This document shows positions 1 to 6,218 of a stretch of DNA of 32,432 nt, one piece after another (positions within the stretch are counted from its first letter, which is position 1; every line of letters starts with the position of its first letter). The translations under genes were made by a program, and so were the position numbers. Location: the IMG/VR virus record IMGVR_UViG_3300046169_000041, positions 1 to 32,432 of that record; one strand, 5' to 3'. The notes under the pieces were generated by a model. That model worked only from the letters and a program-made list of their open reading frames with translations, was not told the DNA's origin and searched no databases. Origin of the DNA: a virus.

Positions 1-57
1 GTCTCCACAACCTTCGGTTATGAGAGCCTGGTTGCATATGTGGTTGACAATCAATAG
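1..57 (+). CDS. possible C-terminal end of a gene cut by the left edge
   Basis: Frame 1 is open from the first base to a TAG at 55-57 and reads VSTTFGYESLVAYVVDNQ, which has the composition of a normal protein end. Only 18 residues are visible, so no family can be named. An inverted repeat (62-76) follows immediately. The same frame hits further stops right after. It could also be chance. Confidence 0.25.
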   Translation, partial: VSTTFGYESLVAYVVDNQ

Positions 58-598
58 CTTCGGAGCTTCCAGCTCCTCAGATCCTGACAGAAGCGTAAAA
101 GCAGAGCCTATCCTAGTTCGCGCCAGCGCTAAGGCACTGTCGCTCAAGGACTTATCAGCCACTGGAAGCATACGCCCACTCCACAAGCTACAGTGTCCAA
201 TCGCTCGCCCTTTCGTTAGCTACGCTGACGTGTCACACAGCCTATCACAGGTCACGGTCGAGTCGGACAGCTCCACGCATTGTCGTTCATCGTGCTGTCG
301 ACTTCCTCGTTTCACGCGACCTCTTCAATACAGATTGTGGCCGTTGTCTAATCGTCACATCGTCTGATTTTACACGCTCCGATTACAATGATTGTGCCTC
401 ATCAACAGAACCTGGCCATCAGGTTTTGCTCCGTCTTTGTCATAACCACGCTTCATCTCCACGATGGGTTGCTGTGAAATCGGTATCATCACACATTGTA
501 AATGTGGATGATAAGCTGGTCCGCCCAAGCAATCAGAGATTGCAAGTGGCGACCGCTTCGATTTTCCCCGACCATCGTTCCGTTCGCCTTTTGTGATT
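58..598. other. stretch without a confident gene, GC-richer than the rest
   Basis: No ORF here looks like a normal protein. A plus-strand ORF at 20-367 is Ser/Arg-rich and a minus-strand ORF at 370-651 overlaps the real gene at 599. Frame 3 on the plus strand is open from about 117 to 596 but lacks a good start. The one clear local structure is an inverted repeat at 62-76 (GGAGCT, TCC loop, AGCTCC). By eye the GC content is higher than in the rest of the window. It could be a control or end region of the phage genome, or a gene broken by indels; the sequence does not decide. Confidence 0.4.
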
Positions 599-820
599 AT
601 GACAAACACTACACAAAACGCAGAAGTCCAGAACCTGTCTGGCACAATCATCGCAATCGGAGCTAAATCAGACGATGGCGATTACCCAACTACAATCCGT
701 CTTGAGGACGGTCGCTACGAGAAAGTCTGGCACGGTGATCGCCTTCAGCGCGGATCTTCCATCCAACTCGACCTTGTGACCTGGGCCAACGGCTGGGTTG
801 ACAAGTACATCGTAGGGTAA
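599..820 (+). CDS. small beta-rich hypothetical protein (73 aa)
   Basis: The product is 73 aa, starting MTNTTQNAEV. It alternates short beta-prone stretches (SGTIIAIG, PTTIRLEDG, IQLDLVTW, WVDKYIVG) in the manner of a small beta barrel, possibly OB-like, but no family is recognised. An in-frame GTG six bases upstream (593) is an alternative start; ATG at 599 was preferred. No Shine-Dalgarno site is visible. A rho-independent terminator follows 5 bases after the stop codon, so this gene ends a transcript. Its codon use is GC-richer than that of most of the window, like the flanking left end. Confidence 0.6.
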   Translation: MTNTTQNAEVQNLSGTIIAIGAKSDDGDYPTTIRLEDGRYEKVWHGDRLQRGSSIQLDLVTWANGWVDKYIVG

Positions 821-824
821 CCAC

Positions 825-850
825 AAGGGGCTGAGCAATCGGCCCCTTTT
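825..850 (+). terminator. rho-independent terminator after the 73-aa gene
   Basis: The stem GGGGC (827-831) pairs with GCCCC (842-846), extended by AA/TT outside, with a loop of about 10 nt and a TTTT tail. It starts 5 nt after the TAA of the preceding gene. Confidence 0.75.
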
Positions 851-877
851 ACCTTGTTCCGTTCCGCAATCAATCTA

Positions 878-891
878 GCGAGCAAGCTCGC
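878..891. repeat. short perfect inverted repeat
   Basis: GCGAGC and GCTCGC are separated by AA (878-891). It lies between the terminator at 825-850 and the long hairpin at 934-976, in a gene-free stretch of about 190 bp. It could be an operator half-site pair; no function is shown. Confidence 0.5.
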
Positions 892-933
892 AGCAGATGA
901 TTAACAACAACACCCAACAAAATATACCTTCGG

Positions 934-976
934 CTTTTGGTCGGTCGCTCGTCTGGGCGAGGCGACCGACCAAAAG
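934..976. repeat. strong inverted repeat with 15-bp perfect arms
   Basis: The left arm 934-948 (CTTTTGGTCGGTCGC) is the exact reverse complement of 962-976. A further three pairs (TCG with CGA) form across a one-base bulge, leaving a loop of about 6 nt. There is no T-tract on either side, so it is not a standard terminator. It lies just upstream of the first AT-rich plus-strand genes. A binding site, replication element or RNA structure are all possible. Confidence 0.7.
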
Positions 977-1006
977 GCCTCATCAATATTAACCACACAC
1001 ATACAT

Positions 1007-1147
1007 ATGAATACAATAATCAAAATACTTAACATTACTATCACTAACTTAACAAAAGTGAGAGATAGATTAGTGGATAGAAATGTCAACAAGTTCATAC
1101 GCAGAATGAATAAGCAAAACACATACATAGAAATGAGAGGTATGTAA
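1007..1147 (+). CDS. possible small basic protein (46 aa)
   Basis: An ATG at 1007 opens a 46-residue frame rich in Ile, Asn, Lys and Arg, with a hydrophobic N-terminus (MNTIIKILNITIT) and a basic second half. No family is recognised. Its stop overlaps a second short frame starting at 1147 (TAATG), which runs to about 1299 inside the next gene and is less likely to be real. There is no Shine-Dalgarno site. An opposing minus-strand frame over 901-1164 exists but reads as low-complexity hydrophobic sequence and is treated as a shadow. Confidence 0.35.
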   Translation: MNTIIKILNITITNLTKVRDRLVDRNVNKFIRRMNKQNTYIEMRGM

Positions 1148-1202
1148 TGATACGTTATGAACAATATCCTTTTCTCAAATACATTACCAACCTATTAACA
1201 TC

Positions 1203-2129
1203 ATGGATCAAGAGATACAAGAAACAATACACCAAATACACAGTACCGAACGCTACACTGACGCAAACAGAGAAGCGTGGAGACAACTGTTCCAACTAGC
1301 AAAGCTACAAGCATCACGTCTCAAGCTACAGACTAAGTACCAAAAGTATCGCAAAGATATGATTGTACCTCGTCAAGCTGATGACATACTTGTACGCAAG
1401 ATCGTTGACGACTGGATGGCATACGACAACACATCTAACATTACTCATAGCCATCCTGATGACAACCGCACAGCCGACGACATGTCCTGTATGCAAGCAA
1501 TCTCTAATCAGAAAAAGCAGTTCATGCAAGAGATACTAGAGCAACTAGCTATCACCACATGTCCTACTGCACGTGAGCAACTCTGGCATCTATATGACCA
1601 AGAAGTTGACACAACCTTACGCTCTACTGATTACGAAGCATACGCAGAGTTCGGCAGTGCAGCTGAGTTCTACGAGTTCCGTGACAGTACTCAACACGAC
1701 GAGTCAGTACGCTATCACGAATATCGTGACGACTGCAAACTACTCACCGGTATAGATCCTGACGACAACAGATACACCGGCACTCCAGCCAAACGTGATA
1801 TCGACGGCGTCATTACCTTCGAGTCCAAAATGCAGTCTGACTACATCGACAATCTACGCGGTGCACAAGGTGTGCTCAACGGACTGTACACCAACAGTTA
1901 TCCTGAGCCCAACTACTACACCAAAGATCAAAAGCGTCGACTACGTAGTACATTACTAGACTCAGACAACCCTGATGATATCAAACTCGCTACATACATG
2001 AAACCTATGACACCTGCACGTCGTATGAAACTACTACGCCAACGCAAAGACAAACTCGAAGAGTTAGGTTATATACCACGTGGCGTACAACCACGTAAAT
2101 ATGACCAAAGAACCAAGAGAGAGGTATAG
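1203..2129 (+). CDS. hypothetical protein, charged, 308 aa
   Basis: A 308-residue soluble protein with no signal peptide or membrane segment. It is rich in Asp, Arg, Tyr and Gln, with helical N-terminal two thirds (for example residues 20-55 and 100-140). The C-terminus is strongly basic (RRMKLLRQRKDKLEELGY near 275-292), which could bind nucleic acid. No family motif is recognised. The ATG at 1203 was chosen because the frame has no earlier convincing start; it has no Shine-Dalgarno site. It is followed 6 bp later by a membrane protein gene in the same direction. The position at the head of the plus-strand cluster suggests an early gene; that is inference. Confidence 0.7.
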   Translation: MDQEIQETIHQIHSTERYTDANREAWRQLFQLAKLQASRLKLQTKYQKYRKDMIVPRQADDILVRKIVDDWMAYDNTSNITHSHPDDNRTADDMSCMQAISNQKKQFMQEILEQLAITTCPTAREQLWHLYDQEVDTTLRSTDYEAYAEFGSAAEFYEFRDSTQHDESVRYHEYRDDCKLLTGIDPDDNRYTGTPAKRDIDGVITFESKMQSDYIDNLRGAQGVLNGLYTNSYPEPNYYTKDQKRRLRSTLLDSDNPDDIKLATYMKPMTPARRMKLLRQRKDKLEELGYIPRGVQPRKYDQRTKREV

Positions 2130-2135
2130 ATTGTT

Positions 2136-2444
2136 ATGGATTTGATACTATTCTCACTTATATCAGCAATCGGTTTCGTCCTTGTGCTCACCAGAGCGCT
2201 TGGACTTAAACGGTTGCTTAAATGGCGTAAAGCCCTCGATGTTATACTTACCTTTGGTATGCCAATGCTAATGGTTGGTACATTCTCAGGTATGATGACG
2301 TCATTCTTTACTGGACTTTGGTTCACAATAATCACTTGGCTGTTGCATACCATAGTGAACCAAGATATACGGCAGCTATCATTTTATGGTAGCCAAGAAA
2401 AAGATAAAACAATTGCTGGTAGCTATCGCTCCTCTCGCTCTTGA
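2136..2444 (+). CDS. small integral membrane protein (102 aa)
   Basis: Three hydrophobic stretches are visible: residues 3-20 (LILFSLISAIGFVLVL), 35-53 (DVILTFGMPMLMVGTFSGM) and 58-74 (GLWFTIITWLLHTIV). This predicts two or three membrane spans. The C-terminal 25 residues are hydrophilic and Ser/Lys/Arg-rich, and overlap the start of the next small frame. The family is not recognised. A holin or superinfection-exclusion role is conceivable, but it sits far from the lysis-like genes on the other strand, so no role is assigned. Confidence 0.55.
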   Translation: MDLILFSLISAIGFVLVLTRALGLKRLLKWRKALDVILTFGMPMLMVGTFSGMMTSFFTGLWFTIITWLLHTIVNQDIRQLSFYGSQEKDKTIAGSYRSSRS

Positions 2445-2556
2445 TATGTTAAAAATAGCACTCACTAGATATACATACAGAGTTTTAAGAGATGTTAATA
2501 GGTCGGAGCAGCACCAGCACACATACAATAGACACCAGTTCCGGAGTGGTCGGTAA
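2386..2556 (+). CDS. possible small basic protein (56 aa)
   Basis: An ATG at 2386 opens a 56-residue frame beginning MVAKKKIKQLLVAIAPLALD, with a lysine-rich start, a short hydrophobic helix and an Arg/His/Gln-rich tail. It overlaps the end of the membrane-protein gene by 59 nt in another frame. The natural-looking N-terminus favours a real gene, though the overlap is larger than others in the window. A later in-frame ATG at 2446, just after the upstream stop, would give a 36-aa version. The family is not recognised. Confidence 0.4.
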   Translation: MVAKKKIKQLLVAIAPLALDMLKIALTRYTYRVLRDVNRSEQHQHTYNRHQFRSGR

Positions 2557-2576
2557 AAAGCTCACGGTTTGGTGCA

Positions 2577-2615
2577 GTCACACTCTTGACTATTCAGGAG
2601 TGTGACACACTTTTT
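2577..2615 (+). terminator. rho-independent terminator-like hairpin before the sigma-like gene
   Basis: GTCACACTC (2577-2585) pairs with GAGTGTGAC (2598-2606) across a 12-nt loop, followed by ACAC and a T5 run (2611-2615). It lies just upstream of the ATG at 2621, so it either ends the preceding transcript or attenuates the next gene. Confidence 0.65.
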
Positions 2616-2620
2616 ACAAA

Positions 2621-2869
2621 ATGCAATTCAAAGACATAGATTTCCAGTCAGCGTTTACAAACCTGACGGACCAAGAACAACACATACTAGAGATGAGGTT
2701 TGGTCTTAATGGTAACAAACAAGTTAGTTTGTACCAGATAGGTCAACAATTAAACCTGACACGTGAACGTATACGACAGATAGAAGCTAAAGCACTACGT
2801 AAACTACGTAGACCTGATGCAGTCAGATCGTTACTTAAAATGTCAGATCAAGAAATAGAAGAAGGGTGA
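2621..2869 (+). CDS. sigma-70 region 4 (sigma4-like) protein, stand-alone
   Basis: The 82-aa product is little more than sigma-70 region 4. Residues 15-28 match the start of region 4 (LTDQEQHILEMRFG), and residues 38-64 carry the helix-turn-helix with the highly conserved RERIRQIEAKALRKLR pattern that in bacterial sigma factors contacts the -35 element and the RNA polymerase beta flap. Regions 1-3 are missing. Such a protein could recruit or redirect host RNA polymerase, compete with host sigma, or act as a plain DNA-binding regulator; these options are inference. A terminator-like hairpin precedes the gene and the ubiquitin-like module follows. The region-4 assignment is firm; the mode of action is not. 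Confidence 0.85.
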   Translation: MQFKDIDFQSAFTNLTDQEQHILEMRFGLNGNKQVSLYQIGQQLNLTRERIRQIEAKALRKLRRPDAVRSLLKMSDQEIEEG

Positions 2870-3027
2870 GACCCATAGGACCCCACCCTCTTCTAATGAA
2901 CAACATATGATAACAATACAACCAAGATAATCGGCTATGTTTGCAATAAATCATTTACAACATCATATGTCAATCATAGAGAGGTAGATTTTGGTCATTA
3001 TGGCCATTGAACAACAATATATATATC

Positions 3028-3261
3028 ATGGAAAGTACACATACACTAACTATTCGCTACGGTCTTACAAACAGTATCACACGTAGCTTTTCTACAGACA
3101 CTAGAGTATCAGATATCTTATCAGATACTTCAGTTCTTGCAGCCCTGTCTGCACCAGAGTCAGTATCTGCCGTATCCAACGGTCAGACACTTGGTCGTGA
3201 CATGCTTATCGGCAACTACGACACCATTACTCTTGAGCAACAAGCATCAAGCAAAGCCTAA
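3028..3261 (+). CDS. ubiquitin-like (beta-grasp) protein, 77 aa
   Basis: The predicted order is strand (THTLTIRYG), strand (TRSFSTDTRV), helix (VSDILSDTSVLAALSA), strand (VSAVSNGQ), turn, strand (DTITLEQQ), which fits a beta-grasp/ubiquitin-like fold of the usual size (about 75 aa). The tail is flexible and ends SSKA, not Gly-Gly. The assignment rests heavily on context: the next genes encode E2-like, E1-like and JAB proteins, the partners of a Ubl in PRTRC and related bacterial modules. ATG at 3028 was preferred to an in-frame TTG at 3007. There is no Shine-Dalgarno site; an AT-rich run precedes the start. A terminator follows 33 nt after the stop. The alternative is an unrelated small beta protein. 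Confidence 0.6.
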   Translation: MESTHTLTIRYGLTNSITRSFSTDTRVSDILSDTSVLAALSAPESVSAVSNGQTLGRDMLIGNYDTITLEQQASSKA

Positions 3262-3293
3262 TTTCTACAAGACGTAGAGATTAGTATTGTATC

Positions 3294-3330
3294 GGTCGGC
3301 ACACATACCAGTGTGCCGGCCTTATTTTTT
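3294..3330 (+). terminator. rho-independent terminator between the Ubl and E2-like genes
   Basis: GGTCGGCACAC (3294-3304) pairs with GTGTGCCGGCC (3311-3321), 11 bp including one T-G wobble, with a 6-nt loop and a T-rich tail TTATTTTTT (3322-3330). The E2-like gene starts 6 nt later, so readthrough or a second promoter would be needed for the enzymes. Confidence 0.85.
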
Positions 3331-3336
3331 ACACAT

Positions 3337-3591
3337 ATGGAAAACACAATTACAGAAGAAATTATACTACAACCTGACGGTAAGTTCTACAAGCGCAAAG
3401 CAGTTACTACGTATCTGATGTCGCAAGAGGAAGCTATCCAGAAGGTCAAGGCTAAGCCTATCTATCAAGTATGTCCAATACCTTTCACTGAAGAAGGTAA
3501 CACATTCTTTTCATCTTATGCTGGGGACGACACACATGCGTTTTACTACACCACCGAGATTGGTCAGTACCCATTCCAGGTGCACACCTAG
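3337..3591 (+). CDS. E2-like protein, N-terminal part (frame-broken gene)
   Basis: The 84-aa frame from the ATG at 3337 begins MENTITEEIILQPDGKFYKR and stops at TAG 3589-3591. The reading appears to continue in another frame. The plus frame two positions over is open from 3501, and from about 3570 it reads PIPGAHLEPLEDSEGNTKY, joining smoothly into the E2-like protein at 3627. Adding one C to the CCC at 3570-3572 would fuse the two into about 265 aa, close to the size of PRTRC protein B. No catalytic residue is in this part. No obvious slippery heptamer was found at the junction, so an indel (sequence error or mutation) is more likely than programmed shifting. It could also be a separate small gene. 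Confidence 0.6.
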   Translation: MENTITEEIILQPDGKFYKRKAVTTYLMSQEEAIQKVKAKPIYQVCPIPFTEEGNTFFSSYAGDDTHAFYYTTEIGQYPFQVHT

Positions 3592-3626
3592 AACCACTGG
3601 AAGATTCAGAGGGTAATACAAAGTAC

Positions 3627-4133
3627 TTGATCTGTCCAGCAAATGCAGCGTTACCTGAGCAAGGTGGCATACGTAACAACCAACTAGAACAAGTACCTGC
3701 TTATCAACCAAACTCTGACGAACGTCTATTTATTACTAACCGGTATACATATGACGATCGTGAGATTATAGCAGACGAGCCTACGTTGTTCTTGTACGAT
3801 GCTGACACAGAAAAATCATACTCACTTAACTTACCGAACATCTTTGACGGTGGTCGTATTTGTACAGGTAACAGTATACCACGTAGCATTACTGGTTATG
3901 CACCACAATCTCTTGGGTTTCACATAGCACGTATACAACATATCATGACGTCGCTTGCAAACAACGACCTACGTTCACGAGATCTAGAGTACAAACACTT
4001 GCACTTCGACATAGTGGGTAAGCATCTCAATCCTGTTAAACCAAAAGACGGCAGTAAATCATTCTTCCAAGAAATTACTAACGAACAAGTATTATTGTTC
4101 ACAACCTGGCTAAACAATGGACAAGCTATATAG
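3627..4133 (+). CDS. E2-like ubiquitin-conjugating protein (PRTRC-B/Prok-E2-type), C-terminal part
   Basis: The key segment is LNLPNIFDGGRICTGNS (residues 67-83, counting from TTG 3627). An N-x-x-x-G-G-R-I-C-x-G pattern like this marks the active-site Cys of the prokaryotic E2-like proteins of PRTRC modules (Cys79, codon at 3861). The E2 would carry the Ubl from E1 to a target. TTG 3627 is probably not the true start: the same frame is open back to 3501 and seems to be the continuation of the gene at 3337, broken by one base. Its end overlaps the next gene by 17 nt, so translation is likely coupled. The E2 call comes from one motif plus neighbours; the rest of the sequence is divergent. Confidence 0.55.
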   Translation: MICPANAALPEQGGIRNNQLEQVPAYQPNSDERLFITNRYTYDDREIIADEPTLFLYDADTEKSYSLNLPNIFDGGRICTGNSIPRSITGYAPQSLGFHIARIQHIMTSLANNDLRSRDLEYKHLHFDIVGKHLNPVKPKDGSKSFFQEITNEQVLLFTTWLNNGQAI

Positions 4134-4458
4134 TAATCTAAGCAACTGCGAACTAGCAGCCGGCAACAGCAATGTTAGCGCATACTTTGAACGCGAACAC
4201 ATGAACGATGGACTAACATACCATCTAGCTGATCGTATCAAACGTACCGAGGAAATGCGTACTGACTCGTACAAAATTGAGTGGCACGACACTGGTCTAA
4301 CTCCACAAGATATACGTATCTTACAAAAGATAATATGTAAACAATATCCAGACTCTGGTCGTAAACGTGGTGCTATCCTCAGATACATCAAACACTTCAA
4401 GAAAGAATCTGACCACACTGGTCACAAATTATACCAAATATGTCAAAACCAAAACTAA
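4117..4458 (+). CDS. hypothetical protein inside the Ubl module (113 aa)
   Basis: A 113-aa, basic, probably helical protein with no membrane segment. It overlaps the E2-like gene by 17 nt and the E1-like gene by 19 nt, so it is embedded in the operon and likely made together with them. Two Cys residues (Cys11 and Cys89) and a C-terminal basic helix (RKRGAILRYIKHFKKE, about 82-97) are visible, but no known motif. PRTRC operons also hold small proteins of unknown function; a match to one of these cannot be judged from sequence alone. It may be a conjugation target adaptor or a subunit of the complex; this is speculation. Confidence 0.65.
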   Translation: MDKLYSNLSNCELAAGNSNVSAYFEREHMNDGLTYHLADRIKRTEEMRTDSYKIEWHDTGLTPQDIRILQKIICKQYPDSGRKRGAILRYIKHFKKESDHTGHKLYQICQNQN

Positions 4459-5162
4459 ATGCACTAATCATCGGTGCTGGTGGTGTTACATCGTACATGC
4501 TACCTGCACTCAAGAACAGCTTCGACCTGGAAGCTAACATCATTGACGGTGACAAACTAGAGAAAAAGAATCTAGACCGTCAATTGTTTCGTACCAATAT
4601 GGTTGGCGAATACAAAGCCAAAGCATTGATGCGTCAATACAACTTTAGACAAAAAGATGGTCAAGCTATCTGTCAATACTTTGACAAAGGTATGCTTGAG
4701 ACACCTTACAAAATATTCTTTTCCCAAGCTGATGTGTACATATGTGCAGTCGACAACCATCCAGCTCGCAAAGCAATCATCGAGACAGCAGTGAGATATC
4801 GTAAGCCTGTCGTGGTGTGCGCCAACGAGTACCATACTAGTCAAGCATTCATATTTGACCCATCACTTGCACCTACACAGTGTCAAACATATCATCCGTT
4901 TGAACGCTATCCTGAAATCAAGACTGACAAGTCTGGTAGTCCTATCAGCTGTCAGGGCGAAGCACTAGAATCTGACCCACAACTTGCTATTGCCAATCAA
5001 ATGGCTGCAACCTTTGGTAACTATCTAGTGTGGTCTTGGTTCGGTATGCCACACAAAGCTGATATGATTGACTACAAACCTGTAGAGTTTCAATCAACGT
5101 TCAGTAAAATGCAAACTAAAACAATGGAGGACTTTAAATATGTCGCAGAAGTACGTAGTTAA
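4440..5162 (+). CDS. ThiF/E1-like Ubl-activating enzyme (PRTRC ThiF type)
   Basis: The 240-aa product has the E1/ThiF Rossmann fold: glycine-rich loop GAGGVTS (12-18), D-x-D..E..NLDRQ (36-48, with the conserved Arg47), and ICAVDN with the Mg-ATP Asp105. The C-terminal part ISCQGEALESD (169-179) followed by ANQMAA and a Trp-rich helix matches the SC-x-x-EAL pattern of PRTRC ThiF-family proteins; Cys171 is the candidate thioester Cys. The enzyme would adenylate the Ubl C-terminus with ATP and pass it to the E2-like protein. It is short for an E1, as in PRTRC. The gene overlaps both neighbours (19 and 23 nt). The ThiF call is firm, the PRTRC subtype likely. Confidence 0.85.
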   Translation: MSKPKLNALIIGAGGVTSYMLPALKNSFDLEANIIDGDKLEKKNLDRQLFRTNMVGEYKAKALMRQYNFRQKDGQAICQYFDKGMLETPYKIFFSQADVYICAVDNHPARKAIIETAVRYRKPVVVCANEYHTSQAFIFDPSLAPTQCQTYHPFERYPEIKTDKSGSPISCQGEALESDPQLAIANQMAATFGNYLVWSWFGMPHKADMIDYKPVEFQSTFSKMQTKTMEDFKYVAEVRS

Positions 5163-6180
5163 CGATAACAAAGTATACCAGGTAAACGACAATAAGTTGT
5201 TTACTACATACAGCGAAGTAGAAGTACCTGAGCAAGAAGTCGTACCTGTGTGGAAGGGTGCTAAAATACCACTTAACATGTGGCATAACATTGTTAAGTT
5301 CTGCAAACATTCGTACGATGAACTTAAATCAGAAACACTGATCTACTTGTTCTATGACGAAGACGCAGAACAGCCGTGGTCTTGGTGGGTACCACCACAA
5401 TCTACAGCTGGTATGACTGTCAAGTCTGACCCTGATCATCCTGACTATGCAGTACAACGTGCACAATATCCTGACACTATGTTTGGTACTGTACACCATC
5501 ACTGTGCTACATCAGCGTTTCAGTCAGGTACTGACGAAGCTGACGAGACACAGCGCGAAGGCTTACACTTTACTGTCGGCAATCTTAACAAAGACAACGA
5601 CTTTGATGTACACTTTCGTATGACAATTGGCGACAACCATTGTGAAATTGATGCACACGAGTACATTGAAATGGAAGTAGATCCATTCAAGCGTAACACA
5701 CGTGTACCAAAAGCTACACGTAATCACATACGTACTGAACTACACAAAGTTGACATTAAAAACATCAACAGTGACATGCCAGACTTCACAGCAGAAATGG
5801 CTAACGTAAGTAAAACATACGGCAGCAAGAAAAAACAACCTGCACTAGGTAGTTGGTATGACGAACCTTATTATTATACGTCAAAAAAAAACGAGGACGC
5901 ACTGGATATAACTCAAAGAGATATAGCAGATGAATTTGTTAATGCTATACTACTAGACCCTAAATATGAACAAATACTTACTAACTACTATCGCTATCGA
6001 ACTGATAAGAACAAGCTTTCGTTATTTACAGCAGGAGCTGTATTCGATACGGACGTCGCAGAAGACCTATCAGAACTCTTCCACGACTACCAATACCAAC
6101 GAGACAAACCCAACGACTACCAGTACGCTGAAGAACAGGTTAAAGACATTTTTGGCAGAACAAAAGTCAAACGGACTTGA
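5140..6180 (+). CDS. JAB/JAMM (MPN) metalloprotease, Ubl-processing or deconjugating
   Basis: The zinc motif H-x-H-x7-S-x-x-D is present exactly: His119, His121, Ser129, Asp132, with Glu65 in a beta-like stretch (SETLIYLFY) as the upstream acid. Such enzymes cut at the Ubl C-terminus, to mature it or release it from targets. The gene has one of the few clear Shine-Dalgarno sites (GGAGG, upstream of the ATG at 5140) and overlaps the E1 gene by 23 nt. The region beyond residue 200 is extra compared with a minimal JAB domain (PRTRC protein A is about 200 aa) and is unrecognised. An A9 run (5883-5891) lies in it. The end looks shifted: removing one T from TTTTT (6149-6153) would replace the last residues with a natural-looking tail ending at 6268. 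Confidence 0.8.
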   Translation: MSQKYVVNDNKVYQVNDNKLFTTYSEVEVPEQEVVPVWKGAKIPLNMWHNIVKFCKHSYDELKSETLIYLFYDEDAEQPWSWWVPPQSTAGMTVKSDPDHPDYAVQRAQYPDTMFGTVHHHCATSAFQSGTDEADETQREGLHFTVGNLNKDNDFDVHFRMTIGDNHCEIDAHEYIEMEVDPFKRNTRVPKATRNHIRTELHKVDIKNINSDMPDFTAEMANVSKTYGSKKKQPALGSWYDEPYYYTSKKNEDALDITQRDIADEFVNAILLDPKYEQILTNYYRYRTDKNKLSLFTAGAVFDTDVAEDLSELFHDYQYQRDKPNDYQYAEEQVKDIFGRTKVKRT

Positions 6181-6218
6181 CTTCTCACAAAACGACCTTA
6201 TATACGGACTCAACAACT

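Noticed and set aside
43-76. Promoter at the left end (TTGACA at 43-48)
   Set aside because: No -10-like hexamer lies at 15-19 bases downstream.
20-367. 115-aa plus-strand ORF at the left end
   Set aside because: Ser/Arg/Leu-rich without secondary-structure pattern; it reads like a shadow frame and has no neighbour support.
370-651. 93-aa minus-strand ORF
   Set aside because: It overlaps the start of the more natural 73-aa gene on the other strand; part of it looks protein-like but no family or start signal supports it.
901-1164. 87-aa minus-strand hydrophobic ORF
   Set aside because: Produced by AT-rich sequence opposite the hairpin and small plus-strand ORF; it runs through the inverted repeat and has no start signal.
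2870-2895. Terminator after the sigma-like gene
   Set aside because: GGGTG/CACCC pairing near 2860-2885 is short, bulged and lacks a T-tract.
3028-6180. Complete PRTRC system
   Set aside because: No ParB-like gene and no clear protein E or F was found, so only a PRTRC-like core is claimed.
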